Positions 15,177-24,475 of a stretch of 64,000 bases of DNA are shown here, in pieces. The stretch covers positions 47,058-111,057 of the forward strand of contig NZ_QMHN01000006.1 in the NCBI RefSeq assembly GCF_003313385.1, read 5' to 3'. The position numbers and the translations under genes are program-made. How positions within the stretch are numbered: the first letter of the stretch is position 1; each line of letters opens with the position of its first letter. The stretch is from Pedobacter chitinilyticus (lineage in GTDB: Bacteria; Bacteroidota; Bacteroidia; Sphingobacteriales; Sphingobacteriaceae). Below the pieces are notes generated by a model. That model did no database searches, had not been told where the DNA came from, and saw only the letters and a program-made list of their open reading frames with translations.

Positions 15177-15719
15177 ATGAAGCCATTAAAGAAGTATATA
15201 ATGATGCTAGCAATATTTTTGCTAGCGACCGCTTTTGTACCCTATGAGCGTATTTACCCCGAAACGCTCGATTGGGATACTCATTTTAGGGGAACGCCCG
15301 ATCATAATTCGCAGTATGCCGCGGTAACCAGTACCATTTGGCAATATGGCTATACTGCTAAAACCAGAGGAAACAATTTAACGATTGATTTCAGTTTTCT
15401 GGGCGGTGTGGATGCCAATAAATCATGGGTAAAGAGGGAGCGGATCAGCAATAGAAACACTAGTAAAATTTTATTGAACCACGAACAAGGGCATGTTTAC
15501 ATCAATTTCCTTTTGTTAAAGAATGGAGAAAGGATTTTACGCAATCAGCAATACACTGTACAAAATTATAAACGCTTGGTGGACAAAACTGCCAAAGAGC
15601 TCAGCAAGTTTTACAACAATATGCAGGACCGATACGATGTAGAGACTAAACATGGTTCTGATTTGGAAGCTCAAGAACGTTGGAATAGCTTTTTTGAAAG
15701 TGAATTGAGCAAGTTATAG
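15177..15719 (+). CDS. DUF922-like secreted zinc-protease-type protein
   Basis: A 180-residue protein with an N-terminal hydrophobic segment (about 7-21) that looks like a signal peptide or anchor. The motif HEQGH at 102-106 (in LLNHEQGHVYIN) is a HExxH zinc-protease motif. The later segment DRYDVETKHGSDLEAQERWN matches the conserved C-terminal part of the DUF922 family. Members are predicted periplasmic or secreted metalloproteases, but activity is not established. It starts 31 bp after the 4-TM gene and may be part of the same sigma-led unit. Confidence 0.75.
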   Translation: MKPLKKYIMMLAIFLLATAFVPYERIYPETLDWDTHFRGTPDHNSQYAAVTSTIWQYGYTAKTRGNNLTIDFSFLGGVDANKSWVKRERISNRNTSKILLNHEQGHVYINFLLLKNGERILRNQQYTVQNYKRLVDKTAKELSKFYNNMQDRYDVETKHGSDLEAQERWNSFFESELSKL

Positions 15720-16135
15720 TATTTCTACAAACCCAACTCTGATTATTTTAAAGCTCTAATAATACTTCACACGAGTTCGATTTTAGAATACTTTCTAGAG
15801 ATTATGGCCAGATTTTGAGTTTTAAAATATCCGTTTTCTGCTTCTATGAATGGTTCTGTCGCTTCGCGGACAAACTTTTTTCCTATAGATGAAAAAAGTA
15901 TGCAAAAAAATCCACGGCTGCGCCCTGTTCTGTTAACGTAACAATCAGGGCCAATTTGTGCTTGCCGAACAGGCCAAGGCCGATTTTAGCAAAACGAAGA
16001 GGCTTTGCTAAGGCTGGAGATAATGAAAAATCACAAAACGCTTATCTCGAATTCAAGTTACTTTAAGCTTTGTCGGTCGTCACTGCAACCATAGCTATGT
16101 TTGAAAAGGCAATAATGAAACTCTAGTTAAAAATA
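15720..16135. other. Gene-free spacer between convergent genes
   Basis: About 415 bp with no convincing reading frame. It contains near-palindromic stretches: CTTTTTTCC then GAAAAAAG near 15877-15899, and ACAGGCCAAGGCC. The block around 15850-16020 has higher GC than its surroundings and could be a degraded dispersed repeat. No RNA gene was recognised. Confidence 0.4.
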
Positions 16136-16165
16136 AAAGGACGAGAAATAAAATCCTCGTCCTTT
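16136..16165 (-). terminator. Intrinsic terminator of the gene at 16180-16800
   Basis: AAAGGACGAG (16136-16145) pairs perfectly with CTCGTCCTTT (16156-16165) around a 10-nt loop. On the minus strand the stem is followed by a T-rich run (TTTTATTTTTAAC). It lies 14 bp after the stop. Confidence 0.82.
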
Positions 16166-16179
16166 ATAGTGACAGCTGT

Positions 16180-16800
16180 TTAATTGGCCTCCCCTGGTTT
16201 TACTTCCGAAGAAGAGAAGCTATTTCCAGATAAACGGTATTTCAAGGTTTTCACCAAAGTGCTTGTTTTTCCTCCTTCTGTTTGTACAATAGGTACTGAA
16301 CGGAATAAATCTCCATTTTTAACAAAGAATTTATCATCTCCTTGATAACCTTTCATGGTACTAATGCCTGGGAAACTGATCTTATTAAAGTCGTTCCCAA
16401 ATTCGTAAACATTCACATCGGTTACATTTTTACGCACCAGTGATTGCACATAAATCTCTGGATTACCATCGTTATCCAAATCCATATTCCAAGCATCGGT
16501 TATGATACCATTTCGTTCTACAGAAATCGATTTGTAATTATTTCGGGCAGAGTCAGACATTAAAATCAAAAATCCACCTACACTATCCACTCCTTTTCCC
16601 CAGCTTACTACTTCAAAATAATAACCAGGTTTTATTTCTATGCTCTTATAGAATGGAAATGGGTTAGGTGCCTTTGTTTCTGCTGGAGCCAATTGTGTTT
16701 GCGCAGCTTTTTCATTTTCGCTACAAGCCACAAATGCCACAGCTATTGTAGCTACTACAAATACAGATTTCAAAAAATCTTTTAAAAACATCTTCATCAT
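16180..16800 (-). CDS. Lipoprotein of unknown function
   Basis: A 206-residue protein with a lipoprotein signal peptide (ending AVAFVAC, then SENEKAAQ). Several in-frame ATGs at the start (16800, 16797, 16791) leave the exact start uncertain by up to three codons. The mature part contains GYYFEVVSWGKGVDSVGGFLIL and MDLDNDGNPEIYVQS. The latter resembles the DxDxDG calcium-type loop of FG-GAP/VCBS repeats, suggesting a short beta-propeller-like or beta-sheet domain. Single gene with its own terminator. Function unknown. Confidence 0.75.
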   Translation of the reverse strand: MMKMFLKDFLKSVFVVATIAVAFVACSENEKAAQTQLAPAETKAPNPFPFYKSIEIKPGYYFEVVSWGKGVDSVGGFLILMSDSARNNYKSISVERNGIITDAWNMDLDNDGNPEIYVQSLVRKNVTDVNVYEFGNDFNKISFPGISTMKGYQGDDKFFVKNGDLFRSVPIVQTEGGKTSTLVKTLKYRLSGNSFSSSEVKPGEAN

Positions 16801-16846
16801 ATTTTAAAAAGCCAATTTATGTGTTTTACACGTTTTATGCAAAAGG

Positions 16847-18760
16847 CTATTTAACTTTAACATCTGTTGCGCCATTATTTAAAATGGTTTCCACCACTAC
16901 ACTACGCTTTCCGCTAGCAGTAACCACAATGGTTTTTAATACTTTTTTGGTTCCTTGAGCCACATTGATATTTAAAGGCTGGGTATATTCCGCAGCATTT
17001 TCAGAAGGCCGATATCCATCTAAAGTATAATAAACTTTTGCCCCCAAAACTGGTGCAGCCAAAGTAATGACATGGTTTTCGCCGTTTACAGTTTGAGTTG
17101 GTTGTCCAGCTGCTGGAGGTACCCAATAGTTCGTAGCGGTTCGGTCTAACCTTGCCAAATGCAGAGGTAAACGCTCGTTGCTAAAGTTTGCAATATCTTT
17201 TTTGGCTAATGGTGTCCAAGCAATTTCAGCTAAGGAATAAACCCTTGGAAAAATCATGTACTCTGCTTTTGAGGGAGTTTCGACATATTCTGTCCATAGA
17301 TTTGCCTGTACGCCTTTGATGTATTTCTTTTGATCTTCGTTAAGCACATCAGGTACTGGATTGTAGTTATAAACCTTGGTAAAATCAGAATAGCCTTTAC
17401 CTCTTCCGCTGATGGTAAGCGGTTCGTCTTCTGATATTGATTGCTTGTGGTCAAAGTATAAACCATTAGAACCAGGGGTCATCAATACGTCGTGGTTTTG
17501 TTGAGCGGCTTCAATACCTCCCTTTTCCCCTCTCCAGCTCATCACCGTTGCATTAGGTGCCAAACCTCCTTCTAAAATCTCATCCCAACCAATAATAGAG
17601 CGTCCTTTGCCATTCAAGTACTTTTCAATACGTTGTATAAAATAGCTTTGCAATCCATGCTCGTCTTTAAGTCCTTTTTCTTTGATCAATTGTTGGCAAA
17701 ATTCCGATTCTTTCCAATATTTCTTTGGGGCTTCATCGCCACCAATGTGGATGTATTTAGAAGGGAAAATAGCAATCACTTCGTCCAACACATTTTGCAA
17801 AAACTGAAAGGTATTTTCTGACGGCACAAAAATATCGTCGAATACACCCCAAGTTTGCTGCACCTGTTTGCCATTTCGAGGTCCAGACCAAGGAGTTTTA
17901 TCTCCAATTGGCGTATCTCTATCTGGGAAGCAGCTCAATTCAGGGTACGCCGCAATAGCTGCCGAACCATGTCCTGGCAGTTCAATTTCAGGAATCACAT
18001 TGATGTATCTTGCCGCAGCATAAGCCACAATCTCCTTAGCTTCAGCTTGTGTGTAGTAACCTTTATAAACCTCATTATCGGTTCCGCCAGTACCTGGATA
18101 ATTGCCAATAATGGTCCCATTTCTACTGCCACCAATTTCCGTAAGTTTAGGGTATTTCTTAATTTCTAATCTCCAACCTTGATCTTCAGTTAAATGCCAA
18201 TGAAAGTTATTCAATTTGTACTGGGCCATTACGTCAATATACTTTTTGATAAAAGACAGCGGGAAGAAATGGCGGCCGACATCTAAGTGCAAACCTCTGT
18301 AGCTAAAGCGCGGATAATCATTAATTTCTGCACTTTGAATATTAATAAGACCTTGTTTCTGATCAGGTACCAATTGCATGAAAGATTGCAACGCATAAAA
18401 CAAGCCTGCCTCTTTACCAATCAATTTAATGCTATGACTACTGATTTTAATTTGATAGCCTTCACTAGGTAATTTGTCTGCTCCTGTACTGGTTAACTCT
18501 ATGGCTTTTTGCCCAGCAGCTAAAGTTTTTACCAGTTTCAAGTTTAATCCTTTAGTAGCCGCAAATGATTGCAATGTTTCGGCTATTTTGGCATTTTTAG
18601 GATTGCTGTTGAGTAAAACAACATTCTTATCAAGAATAAAGCTCCCGTTTCCCTTTTGTACGGATACAGGGGCAGGAATAATCCCCATGTTAGCATCGGT
18701 TTGTGCCTGAGCATTTAGCAAAAAAAATGCAGCAACAGCCGTTAAAAACAATCTTTTCAT
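16847..18760 (-). CDS. Beta-N-acetylhexosaminidase, GH20
   Basis: A 637-residue exported enzyme with signal peptide 1-19 (ending LLNAQAQ). Residues about 25-145 are the GH20b-like domain. The catalytic TIM barrel begins at YRGLHLDVGRHFFPLSF and holds the catalytic pair in YIHIGGDEAPKKYW, with HWHLTEDQGWRLEIKKYP and IPEIELPGHGSAA also conserved. The last 100 residues form a chitobiase-type C-terminal domain (YYTLDGYRPSENA). It removes terminal GlcNAc/GalNAc residues, probably in the periplasm, from glycans, chitooligomers or peptidoglycan fragments. No companion sugar genes lie nearby, so it appears stand-alone. Confidence 0.93.
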   Translation of the reverse strand: MKRLFLTAVAAFFLLNAQAQTDANMGIIPAPVSVQKGNGSFILDKNVVLLNSNPKNAKIAETLQSFAATKGLNLKLVKTLAAGQKAIELTSTGADKLPSEGYQIKISSHSIKLIGKEAGLFYALQSFMQLVPDQKQGLINIQSAEINDYPRFSYRGLHLDVGRHFFPLSFIKKYIDVMAQYKLNNFHWHLTEDQGWRLEIKKYPKLTEIGGSRNGTIIGNYPGTGGTDNEVYKGYYTQAEAKEIVAYAAARYINVIPEIELPGHGSAAIAAYPELSCFPDRDTPIGDKTPWSGPRNGKQVQQTWGVFDDIFVPSENTFQFLQNVLDEVIAIFPSKYIHIGGDEAPKKYWKESEFCQQLIKEKGLKDEHGLQSYFIQRIEKYLNGKGRSIIGWDEILEGGLAPNATVMSWRGEKGGIEAAQQNHDVLMTPGSNGLYFDHKQSISEDEPLTISGRGKGYSDFTKVYNYNPVPDVLNEDQKKYIKGVQANLWTEYVETPSKAEYMIFPRVYSLAEIAWTPLAKKDIANFSNERLPLHLARLDRTATNYWVPPAAGQPTQTVNGENHVITLAAPVLGAKVYYTLDGYRPSENAAEYTQPLNINVAQGTKKVLKTIVVTASGKRSVVVETILNNGATDVKVK

Positions 18761-18870
18761 CAGTTTTGGTTTATGATATTTTGGTTTAGTTTAATGCGAT
18801 CGATAAGCGTCTTAGTTGTTTACAAGATATAAATTTTCAACCTGATCGAGAAAGAAAAAGTTAAAACATA

Positions 18871-18898
18871 AAAAAAGCCCCCTATTTAGGGAGCTTTC
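18871..18898 (-). terminator. Intrinsic terminator of trxB
   Basis: The minus strand reads GAAAGCTCCCTAAATAGGGGGCTTTTTTT, a stem of about 9 bp (one mismatch) with a short loop and a seven-T run. It lies 20 bp after the trxB stop codon. Confidence 0.85.
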
Positions 18899-18918
18899 GA
18901 AAATTTTATTGGCAGTGG

Positions 18919-19875
18919 TTATTTAGCGTCACCTTTGGCAGCCAAATATCTTTCAGCATCTAAAGCGGCCATACAACCAGAACCCGCAGCTGTGATGGCT
19001 TGTCTGTAATAGCTATCTTGTACGTCACCGCAAGCAAAAACACCTTCAATATTTGTTTTAGAAGTGCCTGGGATTGTTTGTAAGTAACCTGTTTCATCCA
19101 TATCTAACCATCCTTTAAACATATCTGTATTAGGTTTATGGCCAATAGCCACAAAGAAACCTTCGATATCTAAAGTAGTTGCTTCTTCTGTTTTATGGTT
19201 GAATACTTTTACACCCGTTACATTTTTACCATTTCCAATGACCTCGGTGGTTTCTGTGTTGTAAAGCACTTCGATATTTTCTGTATTTAATACACGGTGA
19301 ACCATCGCTTTTGAAGCTCTAAATTCATCTCTACGTACCAACATGTAAACTTTTTTACAAAGCTTGGCTAGGTAAGTTGCTTCTTCGGCAGCAGTATCTC
19401 CGGCACCTACAATGGCAACCGTTTGGCCTTTAAAGAAGAAACCATCGCAAACGGCACAAGCTGACACCCCAAAACCGTTGTATTGTTGCTCACTTGGTAA
19501 ACCCAACCATTTTGCTTTTGCTCCTGTAGCAATAATCACAGAATCCGCCAAAATCGTTTTCGTTTCGTCTACGGTTACTTTATGTGGTAATGAAGAGAAA
19601 TCAACCGAGCTTACATATCCAAAGCGAATTTGCGTACCAAAACGCTCTGCTTGGTTTTTAAAGTCTTCCATCATTTCAGGCCCCATGATTCCGTTAGGAT
19701 AGCCTGGGAAATTGTCTACATCAGTGGTTTGCGTAAGCTGTCCGCCCATTTCCATACCTGTGTACAATACGGGTTTCAAATCGGCCCTAGCAGCATAAAT
19801 AGCTGCGGTATAACCTGCTGGCCCCGACCCAATAATGAGGCATTCTACGTGTTCTAATTCTTCTTGTTGAGACAT
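18919..19875 (-). CDS. trxB: Thioredoxin-disulfide reductase
   Basis: A 318-residue flavoprotein from the preferred ATG at 19875. A start at 19896 would place the initiator inside the -7 box and add seven non-conserved residues. The FAD motif GSGPAGYTAAIYAARA lies near the N-terminus, the redox-active CAVC at about 140-143, the NADPH-binding GAGDTAAEEATYLA in the middle and the second FAD motif VFACGDVQD near the C-terminus. It reduces thioredoxin with NADPH in the cytoplasm. Full length, single gene with its own promoter and terminator. Confidence 0.95.
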   Translation of the reverse strand: MSQQEELEHVECLIIGSGPAGYTAAIYAARADLKPVLYTGMEMGGQLTQTTDVDNFPGYPNGIMGPEMMEDFKNQAERFGTQIRFGYVSSVDFSSLPHKVTVDETKTILADSVIIATGAKAKWLGLPSEQQYNGFGVSACAVCDGFFFKGQTVAIVGAGDTAAEEATYLAKLCKKVYMLVRRDEFRASKAMVHRVLNTENIEVLYNTETTEVIGNGKNVTGVKVFNHKTEEATTLDIEGFFVAIGHKPNTDMFKGWLDMDETGYLQTIPGTSKTNIEGVFACGDVQDSYYRQAITAAGSGCMAALDAERYLAAKGDAK

Positions 19876-19893
19876 TGTGTGTAATTTGTGATG

Positions 19894-19923
19894 CAAATTT
19901 AATCTTTAAGCCCTAAAGCGCAA
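19894..19923 (-). promoter_or_regulatory. Promoter of trxB
   Basis: On the minus strand TTG (19921-19923), exactly 19 bp, and TAAATTTG (19894-19901) match the Bacteroidota consensus. The implied start is about 15 nt before the ATG at 19875. Confidence 0.7.
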
Positions 19924-20002
19924 TATTTGTGGAGAAAGATGAAATTGTGGAGATAATTCGTTTAGTAGTTAGGGACTAGTGGTTAGGAGTTAGTATTTAA
20001 AG

Positions 20003-20089
20003 AAGTCAGGAAAGTTGATAGACCTTAGGTTGGGAAGTAAATTGGTTAATTGTAAAAGTCAGGAAGTTGATAGACCGTAAGTGGGGAAG
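20003..20089. repeat. Imperfect 34-bp direct repeat in the trxB/dipeptidase spacer
   Basis: AAGTCAGGAAAGTTGATAGA (20003 onward, unit to 20037) recurs with small changes at 20056-20089. Just left of it, 19965-19996 is a run of TTAGGGACTAGTGGTTAGG, a motif family also seen near 30320 and 31711. Confidence 0.7.
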
Positions 20090-20170
20090 CTGGAAGTTCA
20101 AGGATATACGATACTCTTAATCTTTCGGACGTTCCGACTCTAAACTTTCGAACTTTTAACTTCCAACAAC

Positions 20171-21328
20171 CTACTTCCCTTTATTGGCTTTCAGCAAGCG
20201 CACAAAGTTTCCGCCTAATATTTTATAGATATCAGCTGCGCTGTAACCTCTTTTTAAAAGGGCGGCAGTTACTTTGGGAAAATCGGCTACACTATTTATT
20301 CCCTGCGGAAAGGATTCTGCGCCATCAAAGTCGGCACCTATGCCTACATGATCTACTCCAATCAATTTTACGATATGATCAATGTGGTCTACTACTTTTT
20401 CAATGCTTGGCCGTATCTCATCTGCCTCTACTTGGTGCAAGCTAATAAGGGTATCAATCGCTTTTGACCTTCCATATTTATCGCTAAGGGCTTTAAGTTC
20501 ATCTTTGTATTTCGCTAAAAACCCTTGCTGTTTTTTTGAGTAGGTGGAATCTAAAAACCCGCTATAGAAATTCAACGAAATTACGCCCCCATTTTTGCCT
20601 ACGGCTTTGATCTGGTCGTCTTTCAGGTTTCTAGGAATGGGATTGATGGCATGCACACAACTGTGCGATACCAAAATCGGCTTTCTAGATGTACGGATGG
20701 CATCATAAAAAGTTTGCTCTCCTACGTGGGATAGGTCCACCAATACCCCAAGGTCATTGAGCTTTTTCACTACTGACTTGCCAAAATCGTTTAGACCTGG
20801 CTTCTCCATCTTGCCTTTGCTTTCTTCTGCTGCCGAACTTGCCCATGGTGTGCTGTTATTCCAAGTAAGGGTAAGATAGATCATCCCTCTTTTAGCCAAG
20901 GCTTCGAGTTTAACTAAATCACTCTCGATCATGTGTCCACCTTCTACCCCTATTAAAGCGGCTAGCTTGTTTTGCTTCACAGCATTTTCCAGCTCTAGTA
21001 CATTGGTGGCTAAGGCAATTTTATCGGGATATCTTTTGATCAGGCTATATAAAGAGTCGATCTGCCTATTGGCCAAATCAAACCCACCTTTTTCATCGCA
21101 CCAGATAGAAAATACCTGTACATCTAACCCACCCTGTTTTGCCCTTACTAAATCAAAATTACCAGACGATTGTAGTTTACCTACATCGATCCCCGATTGT
21201 ATCTGGTTGTAAAGGATGTCGCCATGCGTATCTATCATTACCGCTTTTCGATGTATTTCGCTTGCGGTTTGTGCAGATACACTTAGCGACAACATGCTAA
21301 CTGCCAATAAAGCTATTTGCTTCTTCAT
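20171..21328 (-). CDS. Membrane-dipeptidase family protein (peptidase M19)
   Basis: A 385-residue exported protein. The ATG at 21328 is chosen because it begins a signal peptide (MKKQIALLAVSMLSLSVSAQ) and sits 1 bp after the stop of the upstream gene; an in-frame start at 21394 would add 22 polar residues inside that gene. The M19 metal ligands are visible: His and Asp in MIDTHGD, Glu in GVEGGHMIE, His in VDLSHVGEQTF and His in LVSHSCVHA. GIGADFDGAESFP near the C-terminus is typical. The enzyme hydrolyses dipeptides in the periplasm. Confidence 0.92.
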   Translation of the reverse strand: MKKQIALLAVSMLSLSVSAQTASEIHRKAVMIDTHGDILYNQIQSGIDVGKLQSSGNFDLVRAKQGGLDVQVFSIWCDEKGGFDLANRQIDSLYSLIKRYPDKIALATNVLELENAVKQNKLAALIGVEGGHMIESDLVKLEALAKRGMIYLTLTWNNSTPWASSAAEESKGKMEKPGLNDFGKSVVKKLNDLGVLVDLSHVGEQTFYDAIRTSRKPILVSHSCVHAINPIPRNLKDDQIKAVGKNGGVISLNFYSGFLDSTYSKKQQGFLAKYKDELKALSDKYGRSKAIDTLISLHQVEADEIRPSIEKVVDHIDHIVKLIGVDHVGIGADFDGAESFPQGINSVADFPKVTAALLKRGYSAADIYKILGGNFVRLLKANKGK

Positions 21329-21329
21329 T

Positions 21330-21938
21330 TTATTCGATTGCTTGTATTTCTTCTCTAGTGAGTCTGCTGGTACTGATGAGTTTATCTTGATCATAAACTT
21401 CCTTGGTTCTCTTTTTCAGGTTATACCAAGTACCGTCCATTAACCCATTTTTGTAATGTCCATAAATCTCTCTTCTACCTTTATAATTGAAAAGCGCTAC
21501 ATCACCATGCAGTTTACCATTTAAATAGGTGCGATAGCCTAATATCCTTCCATCTGGAAAAAAATCTGTCCATCTTCCTTCTTCTAAGCCATCTACATAA
21601 GATCCTTCTTGAGAGATGTACCTATCTGTTTTAGCATTCTTGAAATTGGTAAAGTTCTCATCGTTATAATCAAAGATACTCCCGTAGAAAATAAACTTGC
21701 CGTGTGGCTTAGAAAGCTGTTCGTCTTTATAAGCCCCAGAAAGCATCAAATTATCGTATAAGTCATATCTTTTTAATACCCATAGGTCTTCACCGCTTAA
21801 TTTTCCGTAAACGCCATAGGAGGTAGCCTGTCGAGCATCTGAAGTGATCCTGTTTCCATTAAAATAAATAGGCTTAGCTTGCGAAAAAGCCTGTAAAACC
21901 GTACAAAAGCATAAAAATATCAGCAGTTTATATTTCAT
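21330..21938 (-). CDS. Secreted MORN/YwqK-like repeat protein
   Basis: A 202-residue protein with signal peptide 1-19 (ending LQAFSQA). It contains repeated beta-hairpin units of the form G-x-Y-x-x-G-x-x-x-G-x-W: GSYVDGLEEGRWTDFFPDG, YLNGKLHGDVALFNYKG and GHYKNGLMDGTWYNL. Such MORN/YwqK-like repeats are structural and usually of unknown function. The gene is transcribed with the dipeptidase (1-bp gap) and lies 5 bp after the carboxylase stop, so the three genes may share a transcript. Confidence 0.8.
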   Translation of the reverse strand: MKYKLLIFLCFCTVLQAFSQAKPIYFNGNRITSDARQATSYGVYGKLSGEDLWVLKRYDLYDNLMLSGAYKDEQLSKPHGKFIFYGSIFDYNDENFTNFKNAKTDRYISQEGSYVDGLEEGRWTDFFPDGRILGYRTYLNGKLHGDVALFNYKGRREIYGHYKNGLMDGTWYNLKKRTKEVYDQDKLISTSRLTREEIQAIE

Positions 21939-21943
21939 TTCGT

Positions 21944-23572
21944 TTAAGTTTGAATTACCCCTACGTTAAAGGTTTTTCGAATAGGCGATTGGTTGGCAGC
22001 CTCAATTCCCATGGAAATCACCTTACGTGTCTCCAGCGGATCTATCACACCATCTACCCATAAACGTGATGCGGCGTAATATGGTGTGGTTTGTGCGTTA
22101 TATTTATTGGTGATCTCATCCAATAATTGATTCTTTTTGTCTTCGGCTATCGTTTCTCCCTTTGCTCTCAGAGCGCTTTCCTGAATTTGCAGTAATACTT
22201 TAGCGGCTTGTGCCCCTCCCATTACGGCTATCTTTGCACTTGGCCAAGCATAAATCAACCGTGGATCATAAGCCTTGCCGCACATGGCATAGTTACCTGC
22301 ACCGTAGGAATTACCCAACACCACCGTAAATTTAGGTACTACCGAGTTAGCCACTGTATTCACCATTTTAGCACCATCTTTAATAATACCGCCTTGTTCA
22401 GACCTGCTTCCCACCATAAAACCCGTTACATCATGTAAAAACACTAAAGGGATTTTCTTTTGGTTACAGTTCATGATAAAACGGCTGGCTTTATCGGCAC
22501 TATCAGAATAGATTACACCTCCAAATTGCATTTCTCCTTTTTTTGATTTCACCACTTTGCGCTGGTTGGCCACAATGCCTACCGCCCATCCATCTATACG
22601 TCCCAAACCGCAAACGATACTTTGCCCATATAATTCCTTGTATTCTTCAAATTCCGAATTGTCCACCAAACGTAGGATAATTTCCCTCATATCATAAGGT
22701 TTCTCACGGTTGTCAGGCAATATACCATAAATATCTTCTTGCTTTAATTTTGGTAAAGCCGATTTTACACGATCAAAACCAGCATTCTCAGGAGCGCCCA
22801 ACATGCTCATGATATTCCTGATGCTATCCAAGCAAGCTTGATCGTTGGGATGTTTGTAATCCGTAACGCCCGAAATTTCACAGTGCGTGGTTGCGCCACC
22901 CAAGGTTTCATTATCAATATCTTCGCCTATAGCCGATTTCACCAAATATGAGCCCGCTAAAAATACCGAACCTGTACCGTCCACAATCATCGCCTCGTCA
23001 CTCATGATAGGCAGATAAGCACCGCCAGCTACACATGAGCCCATAATGGCTGCTATTTGCACAATCCCTTCTGATGACATGATGGCGTTATTCCTAAAGA
23101 TACGTCCAAAATGCTCTTTGTCAGGAAAAATTTCATCCTGCATCGGTAAATAAACGCCTGCACTGTCTACCAAATAAATAATTGGTAAACGATTTTCCAT
23201 GGCAATTTCCTGCGCACGCAGGTTTTTCTTTGCCGTCATGGGAAACCAGGCACCCGCCTTTACGGTAGCGTCGTTAGCCACTACTACACATTGCCTTCCT
23301 GATACATAGCCAATTTTCACCACTACGCCTGCACTCGGACATCCTCCTTCTGCTTCATACATTCCTTCGGCCGCAAAAGCACCCACTTCGATAGAAGGCC
23401 TATCGGGATCCAATAAATAATCAATACGCTCCCTTGCCAAGAGCTTTCCTTTTTCTTTTTGTTTAGCAGAACTTTTCTCGCCGCCGCCTAGGTAAACTTT
23501 TTTTAGTTTTTCTTTCAATTGGTAGACTAACTGTTTATTGTAGTCCTCATTCATGTTAAATGACAAATCCAT
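21944..23572 (-). CDS. Acyl-CoA carboxylase beta (carboxyltransferase) subunit
   Basis: A 542-residue protein from the preferred ATG at 23572 (MDLSFNMNEDYNKQLVYQL). The longer frame to 23659 runs into the divergent gene and lacks family-like sequence. Carboxyltransferase N and C halves are both present: GVVVKIGYVSGRQCVVVANDATVKAG and DSAGVYLPMQDEIFPD in the first, GYAMCGKAYDPR-like GAGNYAMCGKAYDPRLIYAW and GGAQAAKVL in the second. The protein resembles methylcrotonyl-/propionyl-CoA carboxylase beta subunits, which transfer CO2 from biotin to an acyl-CoA. The biotin-carrying alpha subunit is not in the window, so the acyl substrate is not decided. Confidence 0.9.
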   Translation of the reverse strand: MDLSFNMNEDYNKQLVYQLKEKLKKVYLGGGEKSSAKQKEKGKLLARERIDYLLDPDRPSIEVGAFAAEGMYEAEGGCPSAGVVVKIGYVSGRQCVVVANDATVKAGAWFPMTAKKNLRAQEIAMENRLPIIYLVDSAGVYLPMQDEIFPDKEHFGRIFRNNAIMSSEGIVQIAAIMGSCVAGGAYLPIMSDEAMIVDGTGSVFLAGSYLVKSAIGEDIDNETLGGATTHCEISGVTDYKHPNDQACLDSIRNIMSMLGAPENAGFDRVKSALPKLKQEDIYGILPDNREKPYDMREIILRLVDNSEFEEYKELYGQSIVCGLGRIDGWAVGIVANQRKVVKSKKGEMQFGGVIYSDSADKASRFIMNCNQKKIPLVFLHDVTGFMVGSRSEQGGIIKDGAKMVNTVANSVVPKFTVVLGNSYGAGNYAMCGKAYDPRLIYAWPSAKIAVMGGAQAAKVLLQIQESALRAKGETIAEDKKNQLLDEITNKYNAQTTPYYAASRLWVDGVIDPLETRKVISMGIEAANQSPIRKTFNVGVIQT

Positions 23573-23657
23573 ACTGGTTTTAATTTTGGTTTTTGGTCTT
23601 AGCTGCACAGTCACACAGCCAATGATGCTAAAATAGTATTTTAAGCGTTGTAATAGC

Positions 23658-24365
23658 ATGAAATGGCCTATATTTTTTATATTACTGATTTCTGGAAGTC
23701 TAGTACATGCTCAAAAGTTTAGCTTTCCGAAACTGTTAACACAAAGCGATAAAGTCACCAATTTAGTCCCTAAAAACTGGAAGGTTTTAGATTCGGCTTA
23801 TGGCGACCTGAACCACGACAAACAGCAGGATTTGGCATTGATTTTAGAGTACCATCAGGCTGTTGATGAGGATAGGGCTTATGGCAATTATGAAATAGAA
23901 TTAATTAGGGAAACGCAAAAGCCCAGAATGCTTGTCGCTTATTTTAAAATAGGAAACAAATATCGTTTGGCCTTGCAAAACAATGATTTCATTTTACGTT
24001 CTGAGGAAGGTGGAAAAATGGGCGAACCGTTAAAGGGCTTGAGCATTGAAGCCAATAAACTCAGTTTATCTTTTGAAGGTGGTAACGAATGGCGTTGGAA
24101 ATTGAATTACCAATTTGAGTATCTACAAAAACAATGGAATTTGGTTACAGCCAACAACGTATACTACAATAAGGATAGTGGCGAGATGGTAGATAAACAG
24201 TATGATTTTGTTGACCGTACAATAAAAACGGTAGTAGGAAGTATTTTTAAGCGCAATATTTCCAACGAAACGGAAGAGGATATCTTGGTTTTCTCACAGC
24301 CTAGAACGTTAAGTGATTTCAAAAAGCCTTGGACTTGGGAGGTGACTAAGGATAATTATTTGTAG
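23658..24365 (+). CDS. Secreted protein of unknown function
   Basis: A 235-residue protein with signal peptide 1-18 (MKWPIFFILLISGSLVHAQ). Residues about 50-65 read YGDLNHDKQQDLALILEY, a DxNxDxxxD calcium-type loop as in FG-GAP/EF-like repeats, followed by beta-rich sequence ending near PWTWEVTKDNYL. It is divergent from the carboxylase gene and convergent with the cystathionine beta-synthase gene. No family recognised. About 100 bp of spacer with a partial dispersed repeat (AGACCTCTCC, GGGATGACG) follows it. Confidence 0.75.
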   Translation: MKWPIFFILLISGSLVHAQKFSFPKLLTQSDKVTNLVPKNWKVLDSAYGDLNHDKQQDLALILEYHQAVDEDRAYGNYEIELIRETQKPRMLVAYFKIGNKYRLALQNNDFILRSEEGGKMGEPLKGLSIEANKLSLSFEGGNEWRWKLNYQFEYLQKQWNLVTANNVYYNKDSGEMVDKQYDFVDRTIKTVVGSIFKRNISNETEEDILVFSQPRTLSDFKKPWTWEVTKDNYL

Positions 24366-24475
24366 CGATAGAGTGGCATTTAGAGCGCAACGCAATAAAA
24401 TGAAGAGATCTTTTTATTAATTTCTTATCAAACTAATTCAAAGACCTCTCCACTGCGGTCGGGATGACGTATCAC

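Noticed and set aside
15850..16020. Possible structured RNA in the spacer after the DUF922 gene
   Set aside because: Short complementary words are present, but no consistent fold, promoter or known RNA pattern could be made by eye.
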